In this document: in pieces, positions 35,150-46,564 of the stretch | Numbering within the stretch: position 1 is the stretch's first letter | How the letters are laid out: the number at the start of each line of letters is the position of its first letter | Origin: Bullera alba | Taxonomy: Eukaryota > Basidiomycota > Tremellomycetes > Tremellales > Bulleraceae | Length of the DNA stretch: 64,000 bases | Direction: 5' to 3' | NCBI GenBank assembly: GCA_001600095.1 | Contig: BCIX01000005.1 | Span: 998,523-1,062,522, forward strand | The notes under the pieces: model-generated | The model's input: the letters and a program-made list of their open reading frames with translations, nothing else | Database searches by the model: none | What the model was told of the DNA's origin: nothing | Made by a program: the position numbers and the translations under genes

Positions 35150-38100
35150 ATGTTCGTCATCAAGGCGACACTCAAGGACGAGACCAGGCGTCTCGTCTTT
35201 GATGGCTCCAGATTCCCTGCCTACACGGAGGTCCAGTCCAAGGTGAGTTCCACGTCCGTTGTCATCACTCCCCAGGCAAGCCGGAGACCCTTTGTCTCGG
35301 TGGCGGCATTCCACGTCTTATCTCCAGGTGAGAAGCTTTGCTGACGTGTTTCTCCCTCACTCTTCCTCTTCGCCGGAATCTCACACGACCCACCTGGCAA
35401 CTACACCATACATCAAAATACGATACCTCGCGTGCTCGGACCACCCTCCACCCTCTCTCGACACGTCGGATTGCTCAGCTGCGGGCCTTGTTCAACCTGC
35501 CTTCCAGCACCCACACGTTCTGGGTCAACGTCCTACTCTTCCCAGACGAGAGCGAGGATGCCAGGATCATGTTCAAGAAGCATGTCTGTGATGCTATAGA
35601 GTGAGTAGTATCTAGCCCGATCTTCGCAGGCTGCTGGCAAACCAGACGCCCAGCTCTCCCCCTGAGCCCGAGAGAATTACCGCTGATCATGACTTACACT
35701 TCCTTTCTCTACCCTATCACTCGCACTCCCATCGCCCCACTCGCCGTGCTCATCCGTCCTTGTACACCGCATACATTTCCTTCGACTACGTTTCCTCAAC
35801 GACTCTTGTGAAAATCACACCCGACCAGATATGAAGCCGGTCAAGCCCCCTTTGCTAGGCACGCTTTTTCCGCACCATCTCTGCGTTTCACGGTGCTCCT
35901 CGCCTCTGACGCTCGACTGTTCCCAGTACACAGCTACCACCGAGCCCAGACCCTCATCACATCCGCTGGTGACCTCGCTGTCCACATGTCCCGACTGGAA
36001 GACGACTACGCCAAGCGGGCATCTTTGGTCGACTCACTCGAGGAGAAACTGGCACAATGCAAGATCGGCAAGGACAAGCTCGGCCAGTCTTTCTGGGGTG
36101 ACAGGGTCAACGAGAAGCGAAAGGGTCTCAAGGAGCTTGAGAAGGAGCTCGAAGCCTGCAAAGCGGAATTCGCTTCGATGAATGCCGAGCTCGACGACGG
36201 AGTCGGGAGCGGAACCACACTCAGAGCTCACGCCGATGTCGAGGAGAAGGATGAGGTGCTCCGCATTCAGCAAACCCACGAAGAGCTGGATGTATGGAAG
36301 GCTTGCAACGAGACCTCGCCTAACGCTCGTCCATTCCCACCACTGGAAGACGTACTTCGAGCTCCTCCATGTGGGCGATTCGGCCAAGGTCATTACGGCG
36401 GTCACGGACGAAGACACCACGGCAGGTTTGGTCCCTACGGTCCTCTCCCACACCACGGTCCACCTGGTCTGCGAAACTTTATCGAACGTGTCCACGAGAC
36501 GGTCCAGAACCCAGCTTCGCCAAACTCGCTCGTCCCAGCCAACGAGATCAAGTCAATGCTCGACAACTTCCTTGCCAATCTGTCAACGCAGCTCGCAGGC
36601 ACGTTCAACGATGGTCAGCGAACCGAGCAGACCTCGGAGCCAAGAGTTCCAGGAGCGTTCGTCAACGCAGAGACTCAGACATCTCCCCCACCTCCGGTCG
36701 CGCCACCAGCTCCTGCGTCTGCTAAACCGGAGAGACCATCCAGCAAGCTCGGTAAGGGTGGTTTCAGACACAAGCACATCTCGTGCGATGGCTGCCTCAC
36801 CGGTATCCGAGGTATGCGATACAAGTGCGAGGTGAGTATAGCTGGCTGTCTACGACATTAGCTGTTACTGACACTGGAGTAGGTCTGCAACGATTACGAT
36901 CTCTGTGGTTCGTGCTTGCCACTGCTCTACACTGGTGACCTGCACCCTTCCACCCACACATTCAAAGCGATGCTCCACCGAGGTCTCGAAGAGCGAATCC
37001 ACCTGCCTGTCGACTCGACCATGGTCGCCCAAGATGAAGAGAGTGCTCGACACCCAGCCACATGCGACCTTTGCAGCCAGAGCATCGTCGGTGTGAGGTG
37101 GAAGTGCCTCAACTGCCCAGACTGGGACTGCTGCGGTTCGTGCTCTGCCACTGTGCGAGACACCCACCCGGGACACTCATTTGTCAAGCTGTATAAGGCG
37201 ACAGACTACATCTCCAACCCGCAGGTCGACCGTCGGGACAATGTCCGACACCCCAACATCATCTGCGATGGTGAGTGCAGCTGTCTTAGTCTTATCTGCG
37301 TATAGCTAAATAGGATGTAGGCTGCGACACCAGCATCCGAGGCGTGAGGTTCAAATGCGTTCACCCCGATTGTCCCGACTACGACCTGTGTGAAAAGTGC
37401 GAAGCATCTCCATTCGCGGTACACCCCGAGAACCACCCGATGCTCAAGACCAAAGTCCCACTCCGAATCGATGCCAGGTCGGTCATGGACGATATTGCCG
37501 AGTTTGCCTCCCCCTCCCGAGGAAGGAACACGCCTACCCAGACCCAGCGAAATGGCCTAGATGCCTCCCCTGGTGCTCGATGGAGACCACGACCAGAGAC
37601 TGTCGCGACATGCGTTGGTGCCGTGGCTGAACCCAGGATCCCAGGCGGTTACGTCTTGCATGCGCCTGCGGTGGAAGAGGAGGAGAGCCCAAAGAACTTG
37701 GCCAAGCCACTGGTCCCCGACAACAAGGCTCCGGAGGCGGAGAAGGCCGTCGAGGCTGAGGAGGAGAAGGAAGTCAAGGTCGAGGAGAAAGCTGTCCAGG
37801 CGGAACCTGCTCAGGTTGAGGTTGTTCCAGAGGCAGAAGTGGTCAAGGCAGTCGAGACCGCGGTCGACGAAAGCGCCACTCCACTTGCCAAAGAGCCAGT
37901 CTCACCTCTCGACATCTTCTCATGGGTCCGCCACGTCACCATCCCACCAGGATGCACCCTCCCCGCTGGAGCAGAGTTCACCAAGACCTGGAAACTCAAG
38001 CACTTTGCTTCTGGGTCCGAGCTCGACTTTGACGCTGTGAAGTTGGTTCTCAAGACTGGTCAAGGACTGGGATCCGCCGCCGAGGCCATCAAGATCGAGT

Positions 38101-38668
38101 ACAAGTCTGACGATGTGGTCAATGACGACGAGTTTGAGGTTTCTATCTCTGGGCTCAAGGTGCCCGACACGCCGGGACAGGAGATTGTCGCTCATTGGCG
38201 ATTCGAGGATGCCAGTGGAACAGCTTACGGACAGCCCTTGCGATTGAGGTTCGTCCAGCTGTCCTTTGCTCTGCAGCGACTCCAAGCTGATCATGTCCTA
38301 GGTTCACAGTGGAAGGCGGCGCCAAGTCTGCCGACAGCTCAATCAGCTCTTCTACCGTCATCATGCCTCGATCCGACACGCCCGCCGCAGAGTCGATGTA
38401 CATCCCCGCCCCAGGTCGATCGAGCTTCCCGGAGCCAAAAGAGCCATATGCCGTATCGCCACCTCCAACCCGAGCCAACTTCTTGTCTCCACGCACCGAC
38501 ACCGAGTCTAACGACGACGACGATGTGATCTCGCTCCATTCGGACGATTCGAGCTTTTTCGACGTCGAGGACGTGGCGACGACTACGACCGAGAGCGCGA
38601 GGGGCGATCGCGAGAGAGAGGAGTTTGACTTTATGGACGAGGACGAGGAGACTGGCGATGAGCTTTAG
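35150..38668 (+). CDS. NBR1-like selective autophagy receptor (PB1, three ZZ fingers, FW domain)
   Basis: Six exons (35150-35242, 35479-35600, 35829-36831, 36883-37270, 37321-38248, 38302-38668) give 966 residues. Residues 1 to about 75 look like a PB1 domain. A coiled coil and a His/Gly/Pro-rich linker follow. Three ZZ-type zinc fingers come next, each with paired CxxC motifs: ISCDGCLTGIRGMRYKC (about 385), TCDLCSQSIVGVRWKC (about 475) and a GCDTSIRGVRFKC finger (about 537). After an acidic Glu/Lys/Val-rich linker comes the NBR1 FW domain (about 733-850: TIPPGCTLPAGAEFTKTWKL). Near the C-terminus FFDV (930-933) in an acidic Ser-rich context resembles an Atg8-interaction motif. No UBA domain is visible. 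NBR1 proteins deliver cargo to the vacuole by autophagy or ESCRT-dependent routes. Confidence 0.88.
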
Positions 38669-39528
38669 CCAGGTAGATCGAGTCAAGAGGACGAGGAGGA
38701 GAGATGAGGGAGGAGAGGAGGAGACATGCTGTGCTTTCTGTACGAAATATTATCACGCCAATCCGATTCCAGAATTTAGACTGTTGCTATCCCCCACTCG
38801 TATTGTAGATATAGCCCACCGTTGTTTGCCTATGATATCAACTGTGCTTTACAGAGCGGCAGAGTCACTCCATCCGCTGACCACGTACTCCACCTACCTC
38901 GGCTAGCCTTTCACCTAGGCGAGCCGAAGGCCTGGGATTGCTGATCGACTGCTGGCGGCGATCTCCACGAAGACGAGGATGATGCCGCAGAGCTCGATAA
39001 AGTCGATCAACGCGTGTGATCATGTGTGATCATGCGTTGGCAAATGCTGTATTCGACTTTTGGCCATCGACCCCCACAACTTGAGTGCGCCAAACCCTCA
39101 GAGATCACTCAGCTAGGACTTGTGATAGTTGTGTGGCAGTCAACTGACCACTGCGCCTCTGCAGCTAGGGAGTGCTGATAACCTCATTGGCGTCTGGCGA
39201 TGGCAATGGCAGAGGCTTCCCCGATCGCGAGGGATTCCGGAGATGGTAACGATGGGACTAAACTGGGCTAAAAGACGCGTCCGAGTCCGACAGAAGGGTG
39301 ACGATTTACGCCCTTGGCTCGACCGCCATCAACGAGAGCGCCCACTGCGACACCGTGCCTTTCCCCGTCACCATCAGCACATTCGGGGTCATGATGCCTC
39401 GTGCACGGTTCAAGACGCGTCAGAGCGACGCGGCTTGCTTGTTCGATTGCTGTATAAGCCTCACAGGCTGATCAGCATGCCCGTGGTCTTGTTAATTTTT
39501 CTCACGACCCCCTCTACTGAACGATTGA
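38669..39528. other. boundary region between the conserved block and the tandem array
   Basis: An 860 bp stretch with no supported gene. It contains a short duplicated TGTGATCATG unit near 39016-39035 and, at 39346-39379, the element shared with the region upstream of copy A2. Confidence 0.5.
39346..39379 (+). promoter_or_regulatory. upstream element shared by copies A1 and A2
   Basis: A 34 bp stretch identical at 30 positions to 41711-41744. It starts TGCGACACCGTGCCT and ends CGTCACCATCAGCA. It lies about 210 bp before the A1 coding region. Conserved promoter or simple duplication debris are both possible. Confidence 0.6.
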
Positions 39529-39558
39529 AGACTCCTCAACCTCATATTCAGAGACAAT

Positions 39559-40964
39559 GCCGATACGGTCGGTCTGTCCCATACGGGTACGCCAATCCAA
39601 CAATCGTCAATCGCCAGACCTCCCAGCACAAGCATCCCACAAGCCGGAGAACCCGCTTCCGAGCCATACTTAGGGTTCAGCCTCAACTTGTTCGGACCTT
39701 ACGGCCTGCAATGGATGAAGGAAAGTCAATCACTGGACGATGTCTTCCGCGATCAAGAAGCTATGCACAATGCCGAACTTGTCCTTGGTCACCCGATCCA
39801 GAAGCTGAATCATACCTACGACCACCACTTCCCCACCAATGTGGAAAGGTTCGGTCTAATCAGAGTTTCCACCGCGCAGAGGATCAAGAAGGAACCGAAA
39901 AGCAAAGCGTCTCGAGGACTATGCTCTCGTGGTACCATCATCGGCATCTGCTCCAGCTGCAAAACCTGCGTCCCCACATTCGTCTATACGTGAGTAGGGA
40001 GACACTACGATCACCAGGATCTACTATCTAGTCTGTTGGCTGATGACATCCTCTTCGTCTGGTAGACACCCTTCCTTGATCTGTGATAACGACACAAGCG
40101 GACCGACTATGCTGTATCGCTTCCGCAACCAGGCCGCTAACGATATCAAGATTATGAGATGCCTTACTTGCGAACTACACCGCAAAGCCGGATGCTCCTT
40201 CAACAGCGGGGAGGTTCGTCTTCGACTGGGTTCGAATGGTTCAGTCAAGATCGTCTACCAGCCCATTGATTCGCAGATCATCGTCGTCAGGGAAGTCAGC
40301 GAGACCAACATAGGCATCAGGGACCATGTCTCAGCTGGTCAGAGCGTCGACAGCTCGGACGGAAGCTTGACGGAGTCTGAGACAGACGAAGAGGACGAAG
40401 AGGAAGAAGGGAACGAAGATGAAGAAGAGGAAGAACAAGTGACGGGCGGCTGGGTATCAAAGTACAAGGAGGTCGGGTTCACAAGTGATCCGGAGGATGA
40501 AGATTTCAGCGATAAGAGGAAGAGGAATAGGGAGAAGGAAAGGAAGAGGAAGAGGGCTTCCAATGCTCTCGGGGGCTGCAGGACATCTAAGGCAAAGACC
40601 TTGAAGTCATGTGAGCATTGATCTGCGCGGTCGTGTCTCCGCTGACAGCGATCGCAGCCACACGAACGTTTTCACCGTTGCCCACTCCGGCCCACACATC
40701 GAGCTCCAGCTCGACCTCGTCTGGGTTCTTCGAAATGAGCAGCCAAGGCCCACCAGGTCACACAGCAACCCATCGCCAGCCGGATCCTCGATTTCACAAC
40801 CAGTACATGTGGTCCAGGCGGTCAAGCCGAAAGAGAAGGCGACTCCTGACCAGCCAATGGATCTCGACAAGATCCTGGAGGAGATGAAGAGGAAGAACGA
40901 GACTCTCAAGCGGCTTCATCAACTCAAGGCGGAGAATGAGGCATTGGAGCTAGCCCTGGTATAA
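39559..40964 (+). CDS. array copy A1: unknown four-Cys, coiled-coil family (start unclear)
   Basis: Exons are about 39559-39989, 40066-40610 and 40658-40964, the last needing one more small intron (for example 47 bp near 40757-40803) or a frameshift. It has the family layout: FGPYGLQWMKESQSLDDVF, GHPIQKLNHTYDHHFPTN, then after the phase-2 intron HPSLICDN...YRFRN, RCLTCELHRKAGC and RLRLGSNGSVKIVYQ. An acidic Glu/Asp tract, a KRKR-rich stretch and the coiled coil MDLDKILEEMKRKNETLKRL follow. The frame has no ATG upstream of 39715; the ATG at 39557 is two bases out of frame with it. Copy A1 may therefore be disabled or have an unseen upstream exon. Its function is unknown. Confidence 0.65.
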
Positions 40965-41977
40965 GATAAAGGCCATATGAGGATACGTTGAAGAGAGATG
41001 TCGGGCGTCATCGCGAGAGAGAGGTGGGGATGAGACGAATGATACAATACCATATCATACATGTGCTAGAAACACCTCCGCTGCGCGGCGAGAACGGTGC
41101 CGTAGTACTCCCACTGCAAAGAAGTCATGTACAACGCAGTGCAATATGTACATACGATGGACGCGACAGAGTGAACGCGCGGTGCTCGGAGTCTAGCCAA
41201 GGGCACTCGGGAAGGCTCTAGTGACTATATAGGAGCACGTGCGGCTGACGAAGCAGCTGTCAGGCTGGCCCTCGAGGCCGATTCTTCCGCCCTCACCGGC
41301 TCTCTGGGGCGCAGGAGCCGGTTCCCGAAGGGCAGGGCACCGGCAGCCGCCTGGCACCGCTGCGTAGTCAAATCCCCGTGATCTAGAGCCGGAGTCACTT
41401 GCGACTTGTTGCGACTTCACGACGCCATGAGTGCAGACATGCATGCATGATGATCACGCTAAATCACCCAGTAGGTTTTATCTTCTACGATCGCGCAGCT
41501 GTATTGAGCTCAGCTAACATTACCGACAGATCCAAGCGAGCATCAACAGCCATGGCCCATGAGGATGGCCTCGATCGATCCCGAGAGAGATGGGTCATGG
41601 GGTTGACCTCGAGGCAAGAACACACGTCTTGCGGTCTGGTATCCGAAACTTCGAAGGGAGGGCGACACTACACCCCCGTGCATTTGACGCTGATCAGCGC
41701 TGATTCCATTTGCGACACCGTGCCTCACTTCGTCACCATCAGCAAACCCTTGATTCATCATTTCCGGCAAACATGCTTCGCACACGAGACTCGGACCGCT
41801 GTGTGCATTTGATGCGTGTTTGGAATGTGTTCTGCATATGGCATTGCGTAGTGTCTGATGATCATGCTGTAGCCCTCATCTGGTCTTGTACATACTTCAA
41901 TCAGAAGCCAACGTCATCTGACCGATACCACGGCTCCCCAGACACTCCTTGCACGATATCTGAACTCTCAAATCACT
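40965..41977. other. spacer between copies A1 and A2
   Basis: A 1.0 kb stretch. A GC-rich segment at about 41265-41370 has short CCGGCT/GGCAG-type repeats. The duplicated upstream element is at 41711-41744. No gene is supported. Confidence 0.45.
41711..41744 (+). promoter_or_regulatory. second copy of the A1/A2 upstream element
   Basis: A 34 bp stretch matching 39346-39379 at 30 positions, 234 bp before the A2 start codon. It suggests that promoter and gene were duplicated together. Confidence 0.6.
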
Positions 41978-43711
41978 ATGGCTTCGCCCTCTCGCTACGA
42001 GCAAACAACACTTGACCGAGCGGTACCGACAGCGCTTGGATCCCCTGTTGGAAGCCTCTCACTCAGAGGACCCGCTACAGAGCAGCACTTGGGCTACAAC
42101 CTCGACTCGTTTGGTTTCTACGGCCTGGTATGGTTTCAGGGATGTCAAGCGGAAGATGAGGTGTTTCGCGATCAACAAGCTATACACGACGCCGAACTGG
42201 TGCTGAGTCACCCAATCCAGAAGCTGGACCATACCTACGATCATCACTTTCCCACCAACGTGGAAAGGTTTGGTCTCAACAGACTCTCGCTCGGACAGAG
42301 GATCAAGGAGGAACCGAAGAACCGAGGATCTCTGGGTCTTTGCTCGCGCAGTTCTCGTAAGGAGGGATGTCCGAACTGTCAGTGCTGCATACCAAGTTTC
42401 GTCTACACGTGAGTGAGAGGACTCTGTGGAGTTGTGAATAGTCAGCGTAGTATTCCGGCTGAATACGAACTCTTGTCTGATAGTCATCCTTCCTTGATTT
42501 GCGACAACAACACGGACGATCCGACATTGCTATATCGCTTCCGCAACGAAGCCCACGACGAGGTCAGGATCATGAGGTGCCTCACCTGCGAATCATACCG
42601 CAAGACCGGATGCTCATACAACAATGGAGACATCCGTCTACGAAGGTCGCCAGATGGTTCAGTCAAGATTGTCTATCAGCTCGCTGGACAGGATACCATT
42701 GTTGTCAGGGACATCAGCGAGACCAACGTCGGCATCAGGGATCAACAATCAAGCAGTGATCCAAGTCCAGACTCTCACATGCAGGTGACTTTGCAGGGGA
42801 GAGGAATCAAGCGCGTAGTAAGCAACACGAGCCTGAAGGGATCGGAGGAGAAGGCTCCACAGGAGGCTGGAATCAATGGAACCGACCCATTGAAAGTCGA
42901 AAGTTCCGATGAAGACCTGACGGGATCCGAGTACGAGGAAGAGGAGGAAGACGAAGAAGAGGAGGACTATGGAGGCGAAATGATCGACGACAAGCAGGCA
43001 CCATGGCGCAATTACAAGTTCACCAGCGACCCCGAAGACGAGGACTTCAGTGAGAAGAGGAAGAGGAAGAGGTCATCTAGAAGTCGAGTCAACGGCAATT
43101 CGCGCCAGCCCAAGTCCCCCAGAATCAGTGAGTCACGGCCGTCGAGGTCGAATGATGAACGTGCGCTAACATCAGTATCAGATGACCGAGCTTCCGTTCG
43201 CAACAGGACTCACGCCTTCTCACAACTACCCACCCCCGCCACCTCTACGTCACCTGTATTCCCCGAGCTAAGAAGCAGAAACTCCGCCAACAACGACCAG
43301 CAACGGCGTCCAAGCACGAATTGCCAAAACGGTGTGATCAGTGAATCCAGCAGTGAGGATGATACCCTCGCTGAACGACAGGCATCCAGGATTCGATCGA
43401 AGGGCGCTCTCACACAGTCCAACCAGCCGAATCCCGTCTCGACGACTGGGAGTGCCAGCCCATCGACGGATGTTCAAGCGGAGTTGCTGGAGGCTGAGAA
43501 GAAACATCTGTTACTCAAGAGGATAGAGCAACTGAAGGATTCAATCAAGTCTCTGGAGCGATCCCATGCTTCTGCAGGGGACAGAGGTGGAAGATCATCG
43601 AAGGACCTGGAGGCGACGATCCAGGACCTAGAGAAGCAGGAAGAGTTACGAAAGAGGAGGATAGGGCAACTGCTTGCGGTCAACGAGGAATTGGAGCAGA
43701 GGCTGTTCTAG
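41978..43711 (+). CDS. array copy A2: intact member of the unknown four-Cys, coiled-coil family
   Basis: Three exons (41978-42408, 42484-43127, 43182-43711) give 534 residues in one frame from the ATG at 41978 (MASPSRYEQTTLD). The N-terminal domain has HLGYNLDSFGFYGLVW, EDEVF, LSHPIQKLDHTYDHHFPTN and a Cys-rich loop ending SFVYT at the phase-2 splice. Exon 2 has HPSLICDN, PTLLYRFRN, RCLTCESYRKTGC and RLRRSPDGSVKIVYQ, then SSDEDLTGSEYEEEEEDEEE and FTSDPEDEDFSEKRKRKR, which could be CK2 sites and a nuclear localisation signal. The C-terminal 100 residues form a long two-part coiled coil. It is the longest and best-preserved A copy. I know no named domain for it. Confidence 0.8.
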
Positions 43712-44261
43712 GTGAAGGGATCAGGGATAATGGGCGTGACGTGTCATTGAGAAGTAACAGACGGGTGTAGTAGGGCCGCTGCATTAGGGCGCTTCGCGCC
43801 GCCACGGCGCTTGCGAATTGCGAATGCGTGCAGCGTAGTAGCGTACGAGTTCCATGTGGCTGAGAGCATGTGTTTCATGGTGCCGCCTAAGATTTGGCGA
43901 TGAACGATGCTAGTGACTATGTCGCTAGATACTCCGCAGTGCGAACTGATCTTTCCAGTCCCAACGGGTCCTCACTGGTCCACCGTCGAACAAAGCAGTG
44001 GAGCAGAGTGGAGCACGGCCCAGAAGGGCCCAGGGCCAAGGCCGAAGCGCAGGGGCGGGATCTGATATCTGGTTCTCACGGTGTCACGCGTCAACCGTGC
44101 ACAATCGCATGTCAATGCGTCGATACCCAGCCCTACAGGTTGCAGCTGTGTCATTGTATGTTGAAATCGCTGAGTTGCATCAGTGACTTGAACTCAGTCT
44201 CCCACTGCAACAGCTCAACTTCATCCTGGCAAGGATTTATGCTGTCACGCTTCGACATACG
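43712..44261. other. spacer between copies A2 and A3
   Basis: A 550 bp stretch with no supported gene. Short imperfect repeats such as TGGAGCAGAGTGGAGCA near 43998 are present. Confidence 0.4.
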
Positions 44262-45204
44262 ATGCGAACCGTCATCACATCGACCAACCCACAAATATCA
44301 GATGGACCTTCGAGACCGCGAGACAACGTTCCTAGCTTTCTCGGCTACGACCTCAACTCTTTCGGACCATACGGCCTCCAGTGGATGCTTGAGCGTCAAG
44401 TAGATGACGAGGTTTCTCGCAGTCCACAATCAGTGTACGAAGCTGAGAAGCTCCTTGGCCATCCCATACAAGCACTGGACCACATCTGCGACCATCACTT
44501 TCCTACCAACCTCGAAAGGTCTGGTTTCGTCCGAACGGGCATCGCAAAGCAGCGAGGGCGGAAACCACGATGTCCCTGTTGGAAGAGCTCGGACAAGAAG
44601 CACTGTTCGACGTGCCAATCCTGTTACTCGTTTTCTGTACTCCTAAGTGGGGAATTCGCGAAACCTGACGGAGTGGATCTATTGGCTGACGATCATTTAT
44701 CGGACAGGCATCCTTTTTTGATCTGTAGGAATAGTGGTACACCCACTCTATTTCATCGACTACGGAACGATCCGGAAAGCGAAGTCAGAATCATGAGGTG
44801 TCTAAACTGCGAAACGAAGAAGATGGCTGGATGCGATTTCGTCAATGGAGACGTACGCTTGCGACTCGAACCGAGTGGGTCCGGTCGAAATCAACTCTGA
44901 CGAGCTCAGCGGGTCGGCGCCAAGCGCCGTCGAACTGGGGCCAACTATCGTCAGGGACATCAGGCAGACCAACGTCGGCATAAGAGAGCAATTGCCAGGC
45001 AGCAACTCGGCGCCGCAGAGGATAATGCTCAAGATCGGAGGGAGGACTAAGAGCAGTGCTGGGAACGGAATGAGCATTTCACATAAACGCACGACTGGGC
45101 CGCTCGACAGTTCCGACGATTCTTTGATGGATCCCGGGGACGAAGAGGAAGACCTATCACCGCGAGTCAACGTGCCACGACCGCCCTCCTCGCGTCCGGT
45201 TTAA
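44262..45204 (+). pseudogene. array copy A3: frameshifted and 3'-truncated family member
   Basis: It opens normally with an ATG at 44262 (MRTVITSTNPQISDG), FLGYDLNSFGPYGLQWM and GHPIQALDHICDHHFPTN. At the position of the phase-2 intron the usual GTGAGT donor is gone. The frame reads through the former intron and rejoins the Cys domain (HPFLICRN, PTLFHRLRN, RCLNCETKKMAGC) in phase. One extra base near 44879-44885 then shifts the frame: family-like TIVRDIRQTNVGIRE and SSDDSLMDPGDEEED continue in another frame to a stop at 45204. The KR-rich region and coiled coil are absent, and the next bases already belong to copy A4. I infer a deletion that joined A3 to A4. Confidence 0.75.
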
Positions 45205-46564
45205 GGCGTCCACCACCTCGGCTACGATCTCAAGTCGTTCGGACCCTATGGGCTCAAGTGATGAGAAAGTATCAAAGCCAAGACAAGTTCTTCCGAGACC
45301 TTCGATCGACACACGAGGCGGAGAAGATGCTTGGACACCCGATTCAAAGGCTCGATCACACTTTCGATCACCACTTTCCGTAAAATGTGGAGAGGTTTGG
45401 ATTTGTCCGAACGAGCAGCGAGATGAGGAAAGAGAAAGAGGCTGAGCCTAAGAAGTCTCGAGGACCATGTGTGGGCCGGCAGCACGCCTCCTGTCTGGAA
45501 TGCAGCCTACACATGCCAACTTTAGTCTACACGTAAGTCGGAAGGATGGAACAGCCCTTTCTGATTTCCTTGACCATTCGGGCACCTACTGATCGGACAT
45601 CTTTAGACACCCGTCCCTGATATGTAAAGACAGGGAGGTTGGGTCGACTTTATTCTCTCGCTTTCGTAACGAAGCGGAAAACGAGATCAGGGTTTACCAA
45701 TGCCATAATTGCCGGCTGTTTTCGAGCACACCACGCTGCAGTTTCACCGGTGGGGACATACGACTGCGATTGGAATCTAACGGATCAATAAAAATTGTCT
45801 ACCAAAACACAGCTCATGGTCCGGGCATCATCCGAGACATCCGGGAGACCAATGAGGGCATCAGAGAGGGAAAGAAACCGGCGACAACGACGGCGACTCA
45901 GGACCTGCGCCTACAGGTGGCGCCGCAGAGGAAGGCTGCGGCGGGTACACGCAGCGGGAAAAGACCTGAGGTGCACAAGAGAGCAGTAGGAGGCGGAAAT
46001 GATCACCAGAGCGATTCCGAAGAAAGTGCGACGGATCCGGAGGATGACGAGATCTTCGTCCCAACCTTGAGGTATCAAAACGGCCGCGAGATCCTCGACT
46101 TCAGCAACTCGAGCCCCGAACACACACAGAAAAAGAGGCCATCAAGTGGACCAGTCTTCGACCGAGTCGACATGCAAAGAAAGTGTGAGTTTGTGGTATC
46201 AGACTGCAAGGTGGACAAGACACTCACAATGATTTCAGCAGATCAGACAGGATCGTACAATCGGTCTCATAACCCTCTCCCTACTCCTGCACTCTCGATG
46301 AAGTCGTCTGGATCCGGGACATCGCAAACACGATCTCTACCGCCAGCCCCAAGTCGAACCTCATCGTCGACAAGCAGACCTGGAGAAGGTTCCAACGCGT
46401 CTCGAACCTCTGCTCCAGGAGGTATCACCGAAAGCAGCTCGCTACTGGATCTCGACAAGATATTGGAAGAACGAGAAGCGAGAATGAAGAAACTGCTCGG
46501 GATCGAAAGGCTCAACCAGGAAATCAAGGAGAGGGAACGGCGCCTGCAAGAAGAAGGGCTGTAG
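45205..46564 (+). pseudogene. array copy A4: start-less, frameshifted family member
   Basis: It begins within the N-terminal domain (HLGYDLKSFGPYGLK, from about 45215) directly after the A3 stop, with no start codon of its own. A missing base at about 45260 shifts the frame (the expected Trp codon reads TGA), and HHFP is followed by TAA where paralogs have HHFPTN (about 45379). Further on, the family reading is restored: LVYT before an intact phase-2 intron (45533-45606), HPSLICKD, STLFSRFRN, QCHNCRLFSSTPRC, RLRLESNGSIKIVYQ. A second intron near 46183-46240 and the coiled coil LDLDKILEEREARMKKLLG follow. The open downstream part suggests inactivation is recent or that a truncated product is still made. 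Confidence 0.75.

Noticed and set aside
39129..40031. Continuous plus-strand frame of 300 codons overlapping A1
   Set aside because: It runs through the A1 exon and intron in the wrong frame, has Arg/Ser/Pro-rich random composition and lacks every family motif.
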